DNA of 64,000 bases from Pseudomonas frederiksbergensis (lineage in GTDB: Bacteria; Pseudomonadota; Gammaproteobacteria; Pseudomonadales; Pseudomonadaceae), in NCBI RefSeq assembly GCF_003732665.1, contig NZ_MOBP01000006.1, forward strand, positions 124,001 to 188,000, in the 5' to 3' direction. The notes below the pieces were generated by a model, which saw only the letters and a program-made list of their open reading frames with translations, did no database searches and was not told where the DNA came from. The first letter of the stretch is position 1; each line of letters starts with the position of its first letter. Shown here piece after piece: positions 1 to 8,829 of this stretch. A program made the position numbers and the translations under genes.

Positions 1-1
1 C

Positions 2-208
2 GGGAGCTTCGGGCCTAATCCGCTGGATAAAACCTTCGGGCCGCGGGTGGTGTTCGAGAAGGCACCGCCGGCGCAGAACACCTCGCCGTTTGCCGGGTTT
101 CAGTTTTTTGGCGAAGTGAATATTGAGGGGCAGACAGGGGAAATGAGCGTGGTGTTGCGGGATCTGGATGGGGTGAGTGTGTTTGAGCAGAAGTTGCAGC
201 CGGTTTGA
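2..208 (+). CDS. PhoD-like alkaline phosphatase, C-terminal fragment
   Basis: The reading frame is open from the window edge and ends at a TGA. It encodes about 68 residues containing SFGPNPLDKTFGPRVVFEK and a final beta-rich segment (GFQFFGEVNIEGQTGEMSVV). This looks like the C-terminus of PhoD-type metallophosphatases of Pseudomonas, which hydrolyse phosphomonoesters or diesters in the periplasm. The catalytic metal-binding part lies outside the window, so the family call rests on a short tail from memory. No terminator is evident before the repeat that begins at 225. Confidence 0.55.
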   Translation, partial: GSFGPNPLDKTFGPRVVFEKAPPAQNTSPFAGFQFFGEVNIEGQTGEMSVVLRDLDGVSVFEQKLQPV

Positions 209-224
209 TGTGGATGGCTTCAAG

Positions 225-443
225 ATCCACCCCTCACCCCAGCCCTCTTCCCAAAGGGGAGAGGGGGAAAGGGAGCCGATCTTCATACTGTTCAAATTCT
301 GAGTTCGACTTTAAATCACTGAGCTGATTTTCGTTGTTTGCAATACCTGAGTTCGACTCGGTTTTTCAGGTCGATGTATAGCGCAAGACACCTCGGTCAG
401 TTCCCTCGCCCCTTTGGGGAGAGGGTTAGGGTGAGGGGTGGAT
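225..443. repeat. MITE-like element, left copy (inverted relative to 888-1053)
   Basis: The element has imperfect terminal inverted repeats: atccacccctcaccc at 225-239 pairs with gggtgaggggtggat at 429-443. Its interior is nearly the reverse complement of 888-1053, sharing the blocks gagccgatcttcat and agacacctcggtc. This copy carries about 48 extra bases between two direct repeats of ctgagttcgact (299-310 and 347-358), so it has an internal duplication or insertion. It contains no transposase and would need to be moved in trans, if it is mobile at all. Confidence 0.7.
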
Positions 444-455
444 TCCAGATCAGAA

Positions 456-821
456 TCACGGCATCCGATTCGCAGCAATCCTGATGATCTGCTCCAACAC
501 ATCACTCATCTGTTCAATGACTTCCAAATTGCTAAACCGTAGTACCTCAATCCCACACTGCTGGAGGTAAAGCGTACGGCGCTGATCATGAATCCTGCCC
601 GCCGTTTCATAGTGCTGCCCTCCATCAAGTTCTATCGCCAGCTTTAACTCTGCACAGTAGAAATCCAGCACATACGGCGGGCACGGAAACTGTCGGCGGA
701 ATTTCAGATTGGCGATTTGTCGAGCGCGTAGTTTCTGCCAGAGCAGGAGTTCGCAGTCGGTTTGATTGGTGCGTAAATGGCGGGCGAACTGGCGTTGGTC
801 GAGTGTGGGGCGGGTCGGCAT
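456..821 (-). CDS. DUF559 endonuclease-like protein
   Basis: This 121-residue protein has the typical size and layout of DUF559 proteins, which share the PD-(D/E)xK-like fold of very-short-patch-repair endonucleases. Visible hallmarks are an N-terminal helix with TDCELLLWQKLRARQI, the FRRQFP segment, YVLDFYCAELKLAIELDGGQHY (the D and E-x-D-G-x-x-H probably form the metal site at about residues 52-70) and a C-terminal VLRFSNLEV strand. The cellular role of the family is not established. The gene lies exactly between two inverted copies of a MITE-like repeat (225-443 and 888-1053), suggesting that gene and repeats moved as a unit. The ATG lies downstream of a cttcacaaggacgtgaagc segment that could supply a weak ribosome site. 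Confidence 0.85.
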   Translation of the reverse strand: MPTRPTLDQRQFARHLRTNQTDCELLLWQKLRARQIANLKFRRQFPCPPYVLDFYCAELKLAIELDGGQHYETAGRIHDQRRTLYLQQCGIEVLRFSNLEVIEQMSDVLEQIIRIAANRMP

Positions 822-887
822 GCTTCACGTCCTTGTGAAGGGGGTGGAGTTTTACTGTAGTCGGGGATTATGGGTTTGGCTTGAAAT

Positions 888-1053
888 CGACCCCTCACCC
901 CAGCCCTCTCCCCAGAGGGTAGAGGGAGCCGACCGAGGTGTCTTGCGCTACACATCGACCTGAGAAACCGAGTCGAACTCAGGTTTGAACAACATGAAGA
1001 TCGGCTCCCTTTCCCCCTCTCCCCATTGGGGAGAGGGCTGGGGTGAGGGGTGG
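888..1053. repeat. MITE-like element, right copy
   Basis: About 166 bases with terminal inverted repeats (tcgacccctcacccc at 888-902 against ggggtgaggggtgg at 1039-1052). Its interior is the reverse complement of the 225-443 element without the 48-base insertion. The outer end stops 3 bases from the stop codon of the minus-strand reductase gene at 1056, so it now forms the 3' flank of that gene. The two arms pair well and could act as a terminator. Confidence 0.7.
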
Positions 1054-1055
1054 CC

Positions 1056-3581
1056 TTAATAGACGTCGCGACGGTAGCGGCCCTGTTCGATCAAGCGGTC
1101 GACTTCCTCGATGCCGAGTATTTCGTTGAGTACGTGATCCACCCCCGACGCCATGCCCTGCAAGCTGCCGCAGATGTAGATCACGGCACCTTCGGCCAGC
1201 CATTTCTTCAGCTCGACGGCGGATTCGCGCAGGCGATCCTGGACGTATATTTTCTCGGCCTGGTCCCTTGAGAACGCCAGGTCCAGACGCTCCAGATCCC
1301 CCTCGATCAACCAGCCTTCCAACTCATCGCGACACAGGAAGTCATGCTTGCGATTGCGTTCGCCAAACACCAGCCAGTGCCGCTGCTGGCCGTCGGCGAT
1401 CCGCGCCTTGAGCAAACTGCGCAACCCGGCGAGGCCGGTGCCGTTGCCCAGCAGGATCATCGGCACCGGCTCCACCGGCAGATGGAAACCGCTGTTGCGC
1501 CGCACCCGCAGGCTGATGCTGCCGCCCACCGGCGCATGTTCGGTCAGCCAACCGGAGCCGATGCCGAGGCTGCCGTCGGGGTGCAGTTCTTGACGTACGA
1601 TCAGTTCCAGTACGCCATCGGCGGCAATCGAGGCGATGGAGTATTCGCGCATCGCTAACGGCACCAACGCCTGCACCAGCGCCTGGGCATGCAGGCCGAC
1701 CAGATGCGTGCGGTTCTCGGGGAGTTGCCGACTGGCCAGCGCCTGGTCCAGCGGTTGCGAGAGGCCATCGAGTTCAACGCTGGCCCGCCCATCGATGCCC
1801 AGGCCATCGAGGAAATGCTCGATCGCCCATGGGCAATTGCGCGGCATGACTTCCACCAGATCCCCAGCCAACCAACTGCTGGTGCTCGGGGCGGTGAGGC
1901 CGATCATGTACACCGGCGCACCGCTGCTGTCCGGGTTCATCAGCTCGCGGCGGGCCAGGGTCCAGTTGTCGTAGTTGGGCGCTTGCCAGGTGTCCACGGG
2001 GGCCTGTCCGGTCAGCAGGCCGAGTTGTTGCTGCCAGTGACGCAAGGCGTAAGGGTCGCCGCTGTCGACCTCCACCGGGGCGAACAGCGTCTTGCCGCCG
2101 TGTTCGCCGAGCCAGGTGTGCAAGCGCCGGGCGAAGCCGCAGAAGTGTTGGTACTGCCGATCACCGAGGCCGAGCACCGCGTAATTCAAACTGCCCAGGC
2201 TCAATGCCCGACCCAGCACTTTGCGTTCGAAACCCCGGGCGCTGTCCGGCGCTTCGCCGTCGCCGAAGGTGCTGACGACGAACAACGCGTTGTCCGAATC
2301 CTGCAAATCCTGCTCGCTGACATTGGCCAGCGGCTGCACCTTCACCGGCAACCCGGCGGCCTGCAATTGCCCGGCGGTTTGCCACGCCAGTTGCTCGGCA
2401 AAACCGCTCTGGCTGGCGAAGCCAATCAGCCATGCCGGCACATCACGGCCCGGTTGCACCAGGCCTTTGCGCGCATCCTTGATCTGGCGTTTCTTGCGTC
2501 GACGATCCAGGTATAGCAACCAGCCTGTGATGAAAAACAACGGCATGGTCAGCGCGGTGATCGTCAGGATGATCCGCCCGACGAGGCCGAAGTAGCTGCC
2601 CGTGTGCAGCGCATAAATACTGGTCAGCAATTGCGCCTTAAGGCTCTTGTCGCTGTAGCGGTCATGGCGTTTGACGATGCCGGTCGCCGGATCGAGGCTG
2701 ATTTCGTTGAGTGCGCGATCATGGGGCGAGGTGTTCAACAGGTAAAAGACCGTGGCGGGTTGGCCGGACAGCGGTGGCATGCGGATGTTGTAGGCGGACA
2801 GGTTCGGGCCGGCGGCGCTGTAGATGCTGCTCCACATCGCCGCGTAATCGGCGGTTGGCGCCGGACCGTTTGGCGCCGGGCCACGGTTGCGCACCCGCTC
2901 GTTTTGCGGCGCATCGGAGAGCAATTGAGTCAGGCCCTTGTTGTACCACTCGTAGGACCAGGACAACCCGGTCAGCGCGGCCAACAGATAAAACAGCATG
3001 CACCAGGTGCCGGCCACCGAGTGCAGATCCCAATTAAAGCTGCGGCCTTTTTTCTTCCAGTCGAGAGTGAGCCAGGCACGCCATTTATTCCATTGGCGCG
3101 GCCAGCGCAGGTAGAGGCCGGACAGGCAGAAGAACACCAGGATCAGCGTGCACGCACCGGTGATCTGCCGCCCGGTATCACCCATCGCGAGGAAGCGGTG
3201 CAACTGCAACATGAAGCCAAAGAAGTCCTGGCCGGTGGCCTCGCCCAGGAACTCGGCAGTGTAGGGGTCGAAGTAACGCATCTCGCCGCGACGTTCACCC
3301 GGCGGCGGGGTGAAGATCACCCGGGCGGCGTTGCCGCTGTCGGTCTCGACCCAGAGCATCGAGACTTTCTTGCCAGAGGCGGCTTCGATGTGTTCAACCA
3401 GTTCGGCGGGCGGCAGCACACCGGCGACCTGTTTCTCCACCTGCAACACAGACGGATTCAGCGCCCGCAGGATTTCGTCCTGAAACGAATAGGCCGCACC
3501 GGTAATGCCCATCAGGGCCAGGACCAGCCCGGCGCTGATGCCAAAGAACCAGTGCAACTGGAACAGGGTTTTCTTCAACAC
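1056..3581 (-). CDS. piuB: PepSY-TM / flavodoxin-type membrane reductase (PiuB-like)
   Basis: This is a membrane reductase of about 841 residues. The N-terminal half is a PepSY-associated transmembrane domain: a first helix near [20 protein letters not shown], further helices around residues 160-180, 215-235 and 365-390, and a lumenal PepSY region. The C-terminal half (from about residue 410) is a sulfite-reductase/CPR-like flavoprotein with a flavodoxin domain ([12 protein letters not shown]), an FAD site (REYSIASI) and an NADPH site ([19 protein letters not shown]). It probably passes NADPH electrons across the inner membrane to reduce siderophore-bound iron imported by the neighbouring PiuA receptor. 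The GTG at 3581 was chosen because the protein then begins [11 protein letters not shown], preceded by aaggcgag. An ATG at 3650 would add 23 unlikely residues. The symbol follows the PA4513-like position and is inferred. Confidence 0.85.
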   Translation of the reverse strand: MLKKTLFQLHWFFGISAGLVLALMGITGAAYSFQDEILRALNPSVLQVEKQVAGVLPPAELVEHIEAASGKKVSMLWVETDSGNAARVIFTPPPGERRGEMRYFDPYTAEFLGEATGQDFFGFMLQLHRFLAMGDTGRQITGACTLILVFFCLSGLYLRWPRQWNKWRAWLTLDWKKKGRSFNWDLHSVAGTWCMLFYLLAALTGLSWSYEWYNKGLTQLLSDAPQNERVRNRGPAPNGPAPTADYAAMWSSIYSAAGPNLSAYNIRMPPLSGQPATVFYLLNTSPHDRALNEISLDPATGIVKRHDRYSDKSLKAQLLTSIYALHTGSYFGLVGRIILTITALTMPLFFITGWLLYLDRRRKKRQIKDARKGLVQPGRDVPAWLIGFASQSGFAEQLAWQTAGQLQAAGLPVKVQPLANVSEQDLQDSDNALFVVSTFGDGEAPDSARGFERKVLGRALSLGSLNYAVLGLGDRQYQHFCGFARRLHTWLGEHGGKTLFAPVEVDSGDPYALRHWQQQLGLLTGQAPVDTWQAPNYDNWTLARRELMNPDSSGAPVYMIGLTAPSTSSWLAGDLVEVMPRNCPWAIEHFLDGLGIDGRASVELDGLSQPLDQALASRQLPENRTHLVGLHAQALVQALVPLAMREYSIASIAADGVLELIVRQELHPDGSLGIGSGWLTEHAPVGGSISLRVRRNSGFHLPVEPVPMILLGNGTGLAGLRSLLKARIADGQQRHWLVFGERNRKHDFLCRDELEGWLIEGDLERLDLAFSRDQAEKIYVQDRLRESAVELKKWLAEGAVIYICGSLQGMASGVDHVLNEILGIEEVDRLIEQGRYRRDVY

Positions 3582-3668
3582 GTCACTCGCCTTGTTCGTT
3601 CGAAAGTATTCATCACGGCGCGCATTATGCCGTGGGTTGTCGAGAAACATTCTTTATTACGCACAAAA

Positions 3669-3694
3669 GCCCCGTTCAATTGAATGAACGGGGC
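3669..3694 (-). terminator. Intrinsic terminator between piuA and piuB
   Basis: A 10-bp perfect stem (gccccgttca / tgaacggggc) has a 6-base loop. On the minus strand it is followed by TTTTG. It lies downstream of piuA and upstream of the reductase start, so the two may be separate transcripts. Confidence 0.65.
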
Positions 3695-3720
3695 CTGGCC
3701 CTGATAACCACCGCAATTCC

Positions 3721-3812
3721 TGTAGGAGCGAAGCTTGCTCGCGAAAGCGGTGTATCAGGCAGTTTCGATGTCGACTGACACGACGCCTTCGCGAGCAAGC
3801 TTCGCTCCCACA
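3721..3812. repeat. REP pair (REPIN)
   Basis: Two inverted REP sequences, tgtaggagcgaagcttgctc at the left and its near complement ending in ttcgctcccaca at the right, are separated by about 37 bases. They lie between the piuA stop codon and the terminator at 3669-3694. Confidence 0.8.
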
Positions 3813-3836
3813 GGGGGATTGCGGTGTGGCGGGCAA

Positions 3837-6095
3837 TCAGAAGTGGAAGTTAGCGCTCAGCAGGGCGGTACGACCCGCCGCCACGTGGGCGTAGTGCGTC
3901 TGGAACACCTGGTCGAAATAACGCTTGTCGGTCAGGTTCTGTACGTTGAGTTGCAGGTCGACGTTCTTGGTCAGGGCGTAGCTGGCCATGGCGTCGTAGC
4001 GCCAGTAGGACGGGATCTCCACCGAGTTGGCGACGTTGCCGAACTGCGAATCGACGAAGGTCGCGCCACCGCCCACGGTCAGTTTTTCCGGGATCAGGTC
4101 ATAGGTCGACCACAGGGTGAAGTTGTTCCGTGGCGTGCTCGGCATGTGGTTGCCTTTGTCGGCGGCGAGGGTGGTCTTGACCACTTCGCTGTCCATGTAG
4201 GTGTAACCGCCGAAGACTTTCCAGTTACGCGTCAGCTTGCCGGTGTAGGTCAGTTCCAGACCGTTGACGGTTTGTTCGCCGTCCAGCACTTGGGTGGTGG
4301 CGCCATCTGGATCGTCGATACGGGCGTTGGTTTTCTCGGTGCGGAACAGTGCGGCGGTCAGCGACAGGTCGTCACCGAAGAAGTCCCACTTGGTGCCGAT
4401 TTCGTAGTTGCGGTTTTTTTCCGGGTCCAGGTCGCTGTTGTTCGCTGCCAGTTCCAGGCCGCCGTTACCGCTGGTTTCGCCGGCAGGGTTGCTGGAGGTG
4501 GAATAGGCCGCATACACGCTGCCGTTAGGCAACGGGTTGTAGACCACGCCGATCTGGTAGTTGAGCAGGTCGCTGGTGTTCTCGCGGGAAAAGCTGCCCG
4601 CTGGCGAACTACGGCCAGCATTGGCATAGCCGCTGGATTCGGTCTGGTAGTTGTCGTAACGCAGGCCCAGGTTCAGGGACCATTGCTCGTTGAACTTCAG
4701 CGTGTCGAATACGTAGGCTGCGGCGGTCTTGGTATCGGTGTCGGTGAAGGCGTTGCTGTCCGTGATCGTGCCCGACCAGTTATCCCCAGGCGTCGGCTTG
4801 TACAGGTTGGTGCAGTCGCCCGAGTTGAACAGCGCACGGTTGCACGTAGTGCCGGCCGCCGTCGAGGTCAGGATGTACGGACGGTTGTGGGTGTCCTGAT
4901 AGGAAAACTCCAGGCCGGTGACCAGGCTGTGTTCGATCGCGCCGGTGTTGAACTTGGCGCTCAGGTCGGTCTGGTTGGCCCAGCCGCTGGACGTCGAGTT
5001 ACGGCTTTTCGCGCCACGGTAAACGCTGCCTTTGGCCACGTTGCCCTTGCTGTCGTCGGGGTTGCTGACGATGTAGTCCAGGGTCGAGCGGGACATGCGG
5101 AAGCTGTTGGAAACGGTCAGGTCGTCATTCAGATCGTGTTCGATCTTGATCGTGCCGCTGTCGTTTTGGGTCTGGCGATAGTCGCGACCGGTGAGGCCGT
5201 AGAAGTTGTCTTTATTGACGTTGGCCGGTTTGTCGACGTTGTACTTGCTGCGGTTCGGGCTAAGGGTCAGCGGCACGCCGTAGTCCGGCATGTCGTCGGT
5301 TTCGACGTGGTAGTAACCGACGGTCACACGGGTGTCGGTGCCCAGGCCGAAGGAGAAGGTCGGCGCCACGCCCCAGCGGCTGACATCCACGCCATCACGG
5401 CCAGCGACGTTGGCTTCGTGCTTCATCAGGTTCAGACGGAAAGCGGAGGTGTCATTGATCTGCTGGTTCAGGTCCAGGGTGGTGCGCTTGGTCTGGTCCG
5501 AACCCCAGGTGAAGCCGCCGTTGTAGAAGTTGCCGAGTTTGGCGGTCTTGCTCACCAGGTTCAGGCTGCCACCGGTGGAGCCGGCGCCGGTGAAGGCCGA
5601 GCCCGGGCCTTTGCTGATTTCCACCGATTCCACGTCGAAGATCTCGCGGCTTTGCGACGCAGGGTCGCGCATGCCATCGACGAACACATCGCTTTCGGCG
5701 TTGAAGCCGCGAATGATCGGACGGTCGCCGGCCGGGTTGCCGCCTTCGCCGGCACCGAAGGTAATGCCCGGCGTAGTGCGCAACGCATCGACCAGGCTGG
5801 TGGCGCCGGTGTCGCGGATCACTTGTTGCGGAATCACGGTGACGCTTTTCGGCGTTTCACGCAGCGGCGCGGTGTATTTCTTGGAGGCCGAGGTATCGGT
5901 CTTGTAGGAGGTGTCTTGCTGCTCGCCGACCACGCTGGTGGCATCGAGGGAAATCCCATTGTTCGGCGCTTTTTCTTCGGTGCTTTCAGCAGCGAAAACC
6001 ATGTGCCCGGCGGAGCCGGCAGTGATCGCCATGCCAATGGCAGAAGCGAGCAAACGCGGTGAACTGCCCGGTAATTGTGATTGTTGGCGTGACAT
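3837..6095 (-). CDS. piuA: TonB-dependent catecholate siderophore receptor PiuA
   Basis: This is an outer-membrane receptor of 752 residues. It has a signal peptide ending near HMVFAAES, a plug domain (RETPKSVTVIPQQVIRDTG, then the IRGFNAESDVFVDGMRD motif) and a 22-strand barrel ending in the aromatic LLSANFHF typical of outer-membrane proteins. The family (PiuA/Fiu) takes up ferric catechols and siderophore-drug conjugates using TonB energy. The ATG at 6095 is preceded by ggggaggggaattcac, a strong ribosome site, so the upstream in-frame ATG at 6158 is rejected. It is divergent from piuC, and an AT-rich gap of about 200 bases between them probably carries Fur control. The reductase at 1056 lies downstream on the same strand. 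Confidence 0.92.
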   Translation of the reverse strand: MSRQQSQLPGSSPRLLASAIGMAITAGSAGHMVFAAESTEEKAPNNGISLDATSVVGEQQDTSYKTDTSASKKYTAPLRETPKSVTVIPQQVIRDTGATSLVDALRTTPGITFGAGEGGNPAGDRPIIRGFNAESDVFVDGMRDPASQSREIFDVESVEISKGPGSAFTGAGSTGGSLNLVSKTAKLGNFYNGGFTWGSDQTKRTTLDLNQQINDTSAFRLNLMKHEANVAGRDGVDVSRWGVAPTFSFGLGTDTRVTVGYYHVETDDMPDYGVPLTLSPNRSKYNVDKPANVNKDNFYGLTGRDYRQTQNDSGTIKIEHDLNDDLTVSNSFRMSRSTLDYIVSNPDDSKGNVAKGSVYRGAKSRNSTSSGWANQTDLSAKFNTGAIEHSLVTGLEFSYQDTHNRPYILTSTAAGTTCNRALFNSGDCTNLYKPTPGDNWSGTITDSNAFTDTDTKTAAAYVFDTLKFNEQWSLNLGLRYDNYQTESSGYANAGRSSPAGSFSRENTSDLLNYQIGVVYNPLPNGSVYAAYSTSSNPAGETSGNGGLELAANNSDLDPEKNRNYEIGTKWDFFGDDLSLTAALFRTEKTNARIDDPDGATTQVLDGEQTVNGLELTYTGKLTRNWKVFGGYTYMDSEVVKTTLAADKGNHMPSTPRNNFTLWSTYDLIPEKLTVGGGATFVDSQFGNVANSVEIPSYWRYDAMASYALTKNVDLQLNVQNLTDKRYFDQVFQTHYAHVAAGRTALLSANFHF

Positions 6096-6253
6096 GTGAA
6101 TTCCCCTCCCCAAGGATTTGAGGCCGCGGAATATAGGGTAAACAAGTATTTGTATCAATTGCGAAACGTTACTATTCGCGACGAATTTACATTCTTTACA
6201 ATTTAACCTTACGGTTTTTGCTGTCTCGTTCGTCTGTGGGGTTTTACACAGTC

Positions 6254-6272
6254 AATAAGAATCAATACCATT
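6254..6272 (+). promoter_or_regulatory. Candidate Fur box in the piuA-piuC intergenic region
   Basis: The 19-mer aataagaatcaataccatt resembles the NAT(A/T)AT-repeat form of Fur operators, though only loosely. It lies 30 bases upstream of the piuC start in a divergent iron-uptake promoter region. A second AT-rich candidate, aacaagtatttgtatcaatt, lies at 6141-6160 on the piuA side. Both are by-eye calls. Confidence 0.35.
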
Positions 6273-6302
6273 GGCGCCTCTTTGAAATCAGGTGTCGTCC
6301 TC

Positions 6303-6983
6303 ATGTTGCTGCACATTCCCGGCGTGTTCGCGAAAGAAGAAGTGCAGCGCATCCGCGAGGCCCTGGAACAGGCGGATTGGGCCGACGGCAAGATCACCGC
6401 CGGCTTCCAGTCGGCCAAGGCCAAGCACAATCTGCAACTGCCTGAAGGTCATCCGCTGGCCAAGGAAATCGGCGCGGCCATGCTTGAACGGCTGTGGAAA
6501 AATCCGCAGTTCATGTCGGCCGCACTGCCGCACAAAGTCTTCCCACCGTTACTGAACTGTTACACGGCGGGTGGAAGCTTCGACTTCCATATCGACAACG
6601 CGGTACGCCAGCCCAAAGGCAGTATCGAGCGGGTGCGCACCGACCTGTCGGCGACGCTGTTCTTCAGCGAACCGCAGGACTACGACGGCGGCGAACTGGA
6701 AATCCAGGACACCTTCGGCACCCAACGGGTCAAGTTGCCCGCCGGCGACATGGTGCTGTACCCCGGCAGCAGTCTGCACAAGGTCAACGCCGTCACTCGC
6801 GGAACGCGTTATGCGTCGTTCTTCTGGACCCAAAGCCTGGTCCGCGAAGACAGCCAGCGTGCCTTGCTGTTTGAGATGGACGGCGCCATCCAGCAACTGA
6901 CTCAAGACATGCCCGATCATCCTTCACTGATCCGCCTCACCGGCACCTATCACAACCTGTTGCGCCGCTGGGTCGAGGTATGA
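6303..6983 (+). CDS. piuC: PKHD-type 2-oxoglutarate/Fe(II) hydroxylase PiuC
   Basis: This 226-residue protein matches the usual PiuC/YbiX length when started at the ATG at 6303 (MLLHIPGVF). A TTG at 6282 would add seven residues. The iron-binding facial triad is visible as H96-x-D98 (FDFHIDN) and H159 (SSLHKVN). An arginine for 2-oxoglutarate follows in [12 protein letters not shown]. Family members are cytoplasmic dioxygenases expressed under iron starvation beside PiuA/Fiu receptors; the substrate is not established. Its stop overlaps the start of the Sel1-repeat gene by 4 bases, indicating translational coupling. Confidence 0.93.
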   Translation: MLLHIPGVFAKEEVQRIREALEQADWADGKITAGFQSAKAKHNLQLPEGHPLAKEIGAAMLERLWKNPQFMSAALPHKVFPPLLNCYTAGGSFDFHIDNAVRQPKGSIERVRTDLSATLFFSEPQDYDGGELEIQDTFGTQRVKLPAGDMVLYPGSSLHKVNAVTRGTRYASFFWTQSLVREDSQRALLFEMDGAIQQLTQDMPDHPSLIRLTGTYHNLLRRWVEV

Positions 6984-7741
6984 GTTACCAACTGCGCCGC
7001 GAGGAAGTGCTCGACGGTGATCAGCTCAAAGCGATGCTTGAGGAAAGTCCCGCACGGGCGGCCCAGGCGATCCTGATCGCGGCCCGCGAAGGCGTACTCG
7101 ATGCCCAGGCGTTGCTCGGGCAGATCCTGCTGGACGGGCAGGGCATCGAACAGGATCAGCCGCTGGCCGTGCGCTGGTTCGACATCGCGGCCCGGGGCGG
7201 GCACCTGATGGCGCGCAACATGCTCGGCCGATGTCATGAGCACGGCTGGGGTTGCACGGCGGATGCTGCGGTGGCGGCGGTGCATTATCGCCTCGCGGCT
7301 GAGCAGGGGCTGGATTGGGCGATGTACAACTATGCCAACCTGCTCGCCACCGGGCGCGGCGTGTCCGAGGACCAGAAGCAAGCCCTGAGCCTTTATCGCC
7401 GTGCGGCTGAATCGGGCCATGCCAAATCGATGAACCTGCTGGGGCGGTATCTGGAGGAGGGGCGCCATTGCCCGGTTGATCCAGTGGCAGCCGTTAACTG
7501 GTATCGATGCTCGGCACTTGGCGGCGATTTTCGCGGGCAGTTCAGTTATGCGGCAGTGCTGGCGGAGGAAGGGAACATCGACGCGGCACTGGGCTGGCTG
7601 CACAAGGCGCTGGCCGGTGGGAATATCAATTTTCTGCGGGTCAGCAGCGAGTCGTTGCTGGGCGCACGGCATCCGCAGATTCGCGCCATGGCCCAGCCCT
7701 ATCGGCAACGGCTGGCCGAGCTGGCCAGCCACCTGATTTAA
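6980..7741 (+). CDS. Sel1-repeat (TPR-like) protein
   Basis: This 253-residue protein is built largely of Sel1-type alpha repeats. Units such as [64 protein letters not shown] and [12 protein letters not shown] each show the G-x-G and A-x-x-W/Y pattern. There is no signal peptide, so it is probably a cytoplasmic protein-binding adaptor. It overlaps piuC by ATGA and corresponds in position to PA4516 of P. aeruginosa, also next to piuC, which suggests a conserved functional link in the iron-starvation response. The partner is unknown. Confidence 0.9.
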   Translation: MSYQLRREEVLDGDQLKAMLEESPARAAQAILIAAREGVLDAQALLGQILLDGQGIEQDQPLAVRWFDIAARGGHLMARNMLGRCHEHGWGCTADAAVAAVHYRLAAEQGLDWAMYNYANLLATGRGVSEDQKQALSLYRRAAESGHAKSMNLLGRYLEEGRHCPVDPVAAVNWYRCSALGGDFRGQFSYAAVLAEEGNIDAALGWLHKALAGGNINFLRVSSESLLGARHPQIRAMAQPYRQRLAELASHLI

Positions 7742-7745
7742 AGAC

Positions 7746-7781
7746 TGCGCACCGGCCCATTGTCTGACGGGCCGATGCGCA
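7746..7781. terminator. Hairpin between convergent genes
   Basis: The inverted repeat tgcgcaccggccc ... gggccgatgcgca has an internal loop. It lies between the convergent Sel1 gene and xaxB-like gene and probably ends transcription from both sides. There is no clear T-run. Confidence 0.45.
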
Positions 7782-7793
7782 AGGGGCTGACAA

Positions 7794-8795
7794 TCAGCCG
7801 CGCATCCAGCGACCTTGCAGGACGTTCATATAGGCGTGCAACGCTTGGCTTTGCCCGATCAGGCGATTGCCGGTGCTCAGCATGTCCTCATTGCTGGAGG
7901 GCATGACTGCCTTCAGGAATGCTGACAACGCAGCGACCAGTTTGTCGGCTTCGCGGACATAAACCTGCTGGTGCGGCACGACTTTCTGAGTGTCGTTTAG
8001 CTGTCGGGTCTTGTCGTGGACGTCACGCAGTTGCGCGTTCAGCGAAGTCACCCGCGCCTGGCGCTGGTCGATGCGGGTCTGGATGATTTGCCGGGCCTTG
8101 AGCAAATCCCTGTATTGGGTCAATTCGTTGGCTTCATCGAGGAATTTGTTCGCCACAATCAGCCCGGCCTTCATGGCTGCGGTTTGCGGCGTTTCAGGCT
8201 TGTCGCCGATCAGCGCCATGAGTTGTTCCAGCAAGGGCTTGAGGCGATCGATAAAGCTCTGCTTTTCGAAGACTTTGATGGCTTCGTTCAAGATGTCTTC
8301 ATCGTCACGCAGGGTGTCCAGGGGCACTTGCTCTGCGCTCAACTCCTCGTCCAGGCCAACCTGTTTGTCGGCCAGCTCCGCCAGCCTGAAGCGATTGTTG
8401 CTGATGGTGATGCTCTGGACATTGAACAAGCCATGCTGCAACTGCGTGTGTAACTGGGCAATCTGGCTGGTGCACAGTTCCATCAATTGGTTGGCGGTGG
8501 TCGAATACAGCTTGATCGCGTTTTTCACACCCGCGTCGGCTTCACGGCCAGTCAATACCGCCAGGGCCTCAAGGTTTTCGTGAAGGTCTTGGGTTTCCAG
8601 CGCGGTAATCGCCGACGTAATGGCGTTGGCGAACAGTTGGTCGGTACTGCTGACGGCTGCATTAAGCCCGATCAGCTCATCGCTCAGGGCTTTAATGTAC
8701 AGGTTGGCAGAGCCGACAATCGATTGGTAACGAATGGCTTCACGGCTGTCGCGAATCAAGGCGAAGTCAGGTGCAACATAAGCTGGAGTAGACAT
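7794..8795 (-). CDS. Xenorhabdolysin-type binary toxin, subunit B-like
   Basis: This 333-residue, almost wholly alpha-helical protein has long heptad-like stretches and no signal peptide. I recognise it as an alpha-xenorhabdolysin family (XaxB/YaxB) subunit from its size, its N-terminal layout (PDFALIRDSREAIRYQSIVGSANLYIKALSDEL) and its pairing with an A-like subunit just upstream. In that family the A subunit binds and activates B, and B inserts into target membranes to build an alpha-helical pore that lyses eukaryotic cells. The start codon follows aaggatttcctc. The 34-base gap to the upstream gene indicates an operon. I could not confirm residue-level homology. Confidence 0.75.
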   Translation of the reverse strand: MSTPAYVAPDFALIRDSREAIRYQSIVGSANLYIKALSDELIGLNAAVSSTDQLFANAITSAITALETQDLHENLEALAVLTGREADAGVKNAIKLYSTTANQLMELCTSQIAQLHTQLQHGLFNVQSITISNNRFRLAELADKQVGLDEELSAEQVPLDTLRDDEDILNEAIKVFEKQSFIDRLKPLLEQLMALIGDKPETPQTAAMKAGLIVANKFLDEANELTQYRDLLKARQIIQTRIDQRQARVTSLNAQLRDVHDKTRQLNDTQKVVPHQQVYVREADKLVAALSAFLKAVMPSSNEDMLSTGNRLIGQSQALHAYMNVLQGRWMRG

Positions 8796-8829
8796 GAGGA
8801 AATCCTTTTCCTATTAATAGATGAATGGA

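Noticed and set aside
3735..6062. 775-codon open frame on the plus strand opposite piuA
   Set aside because: It is an antisense shadow of a well-supported receptor gene. Its translation is low in complexity (Val, Gly, Ala rich), with no domain or ribosome site.
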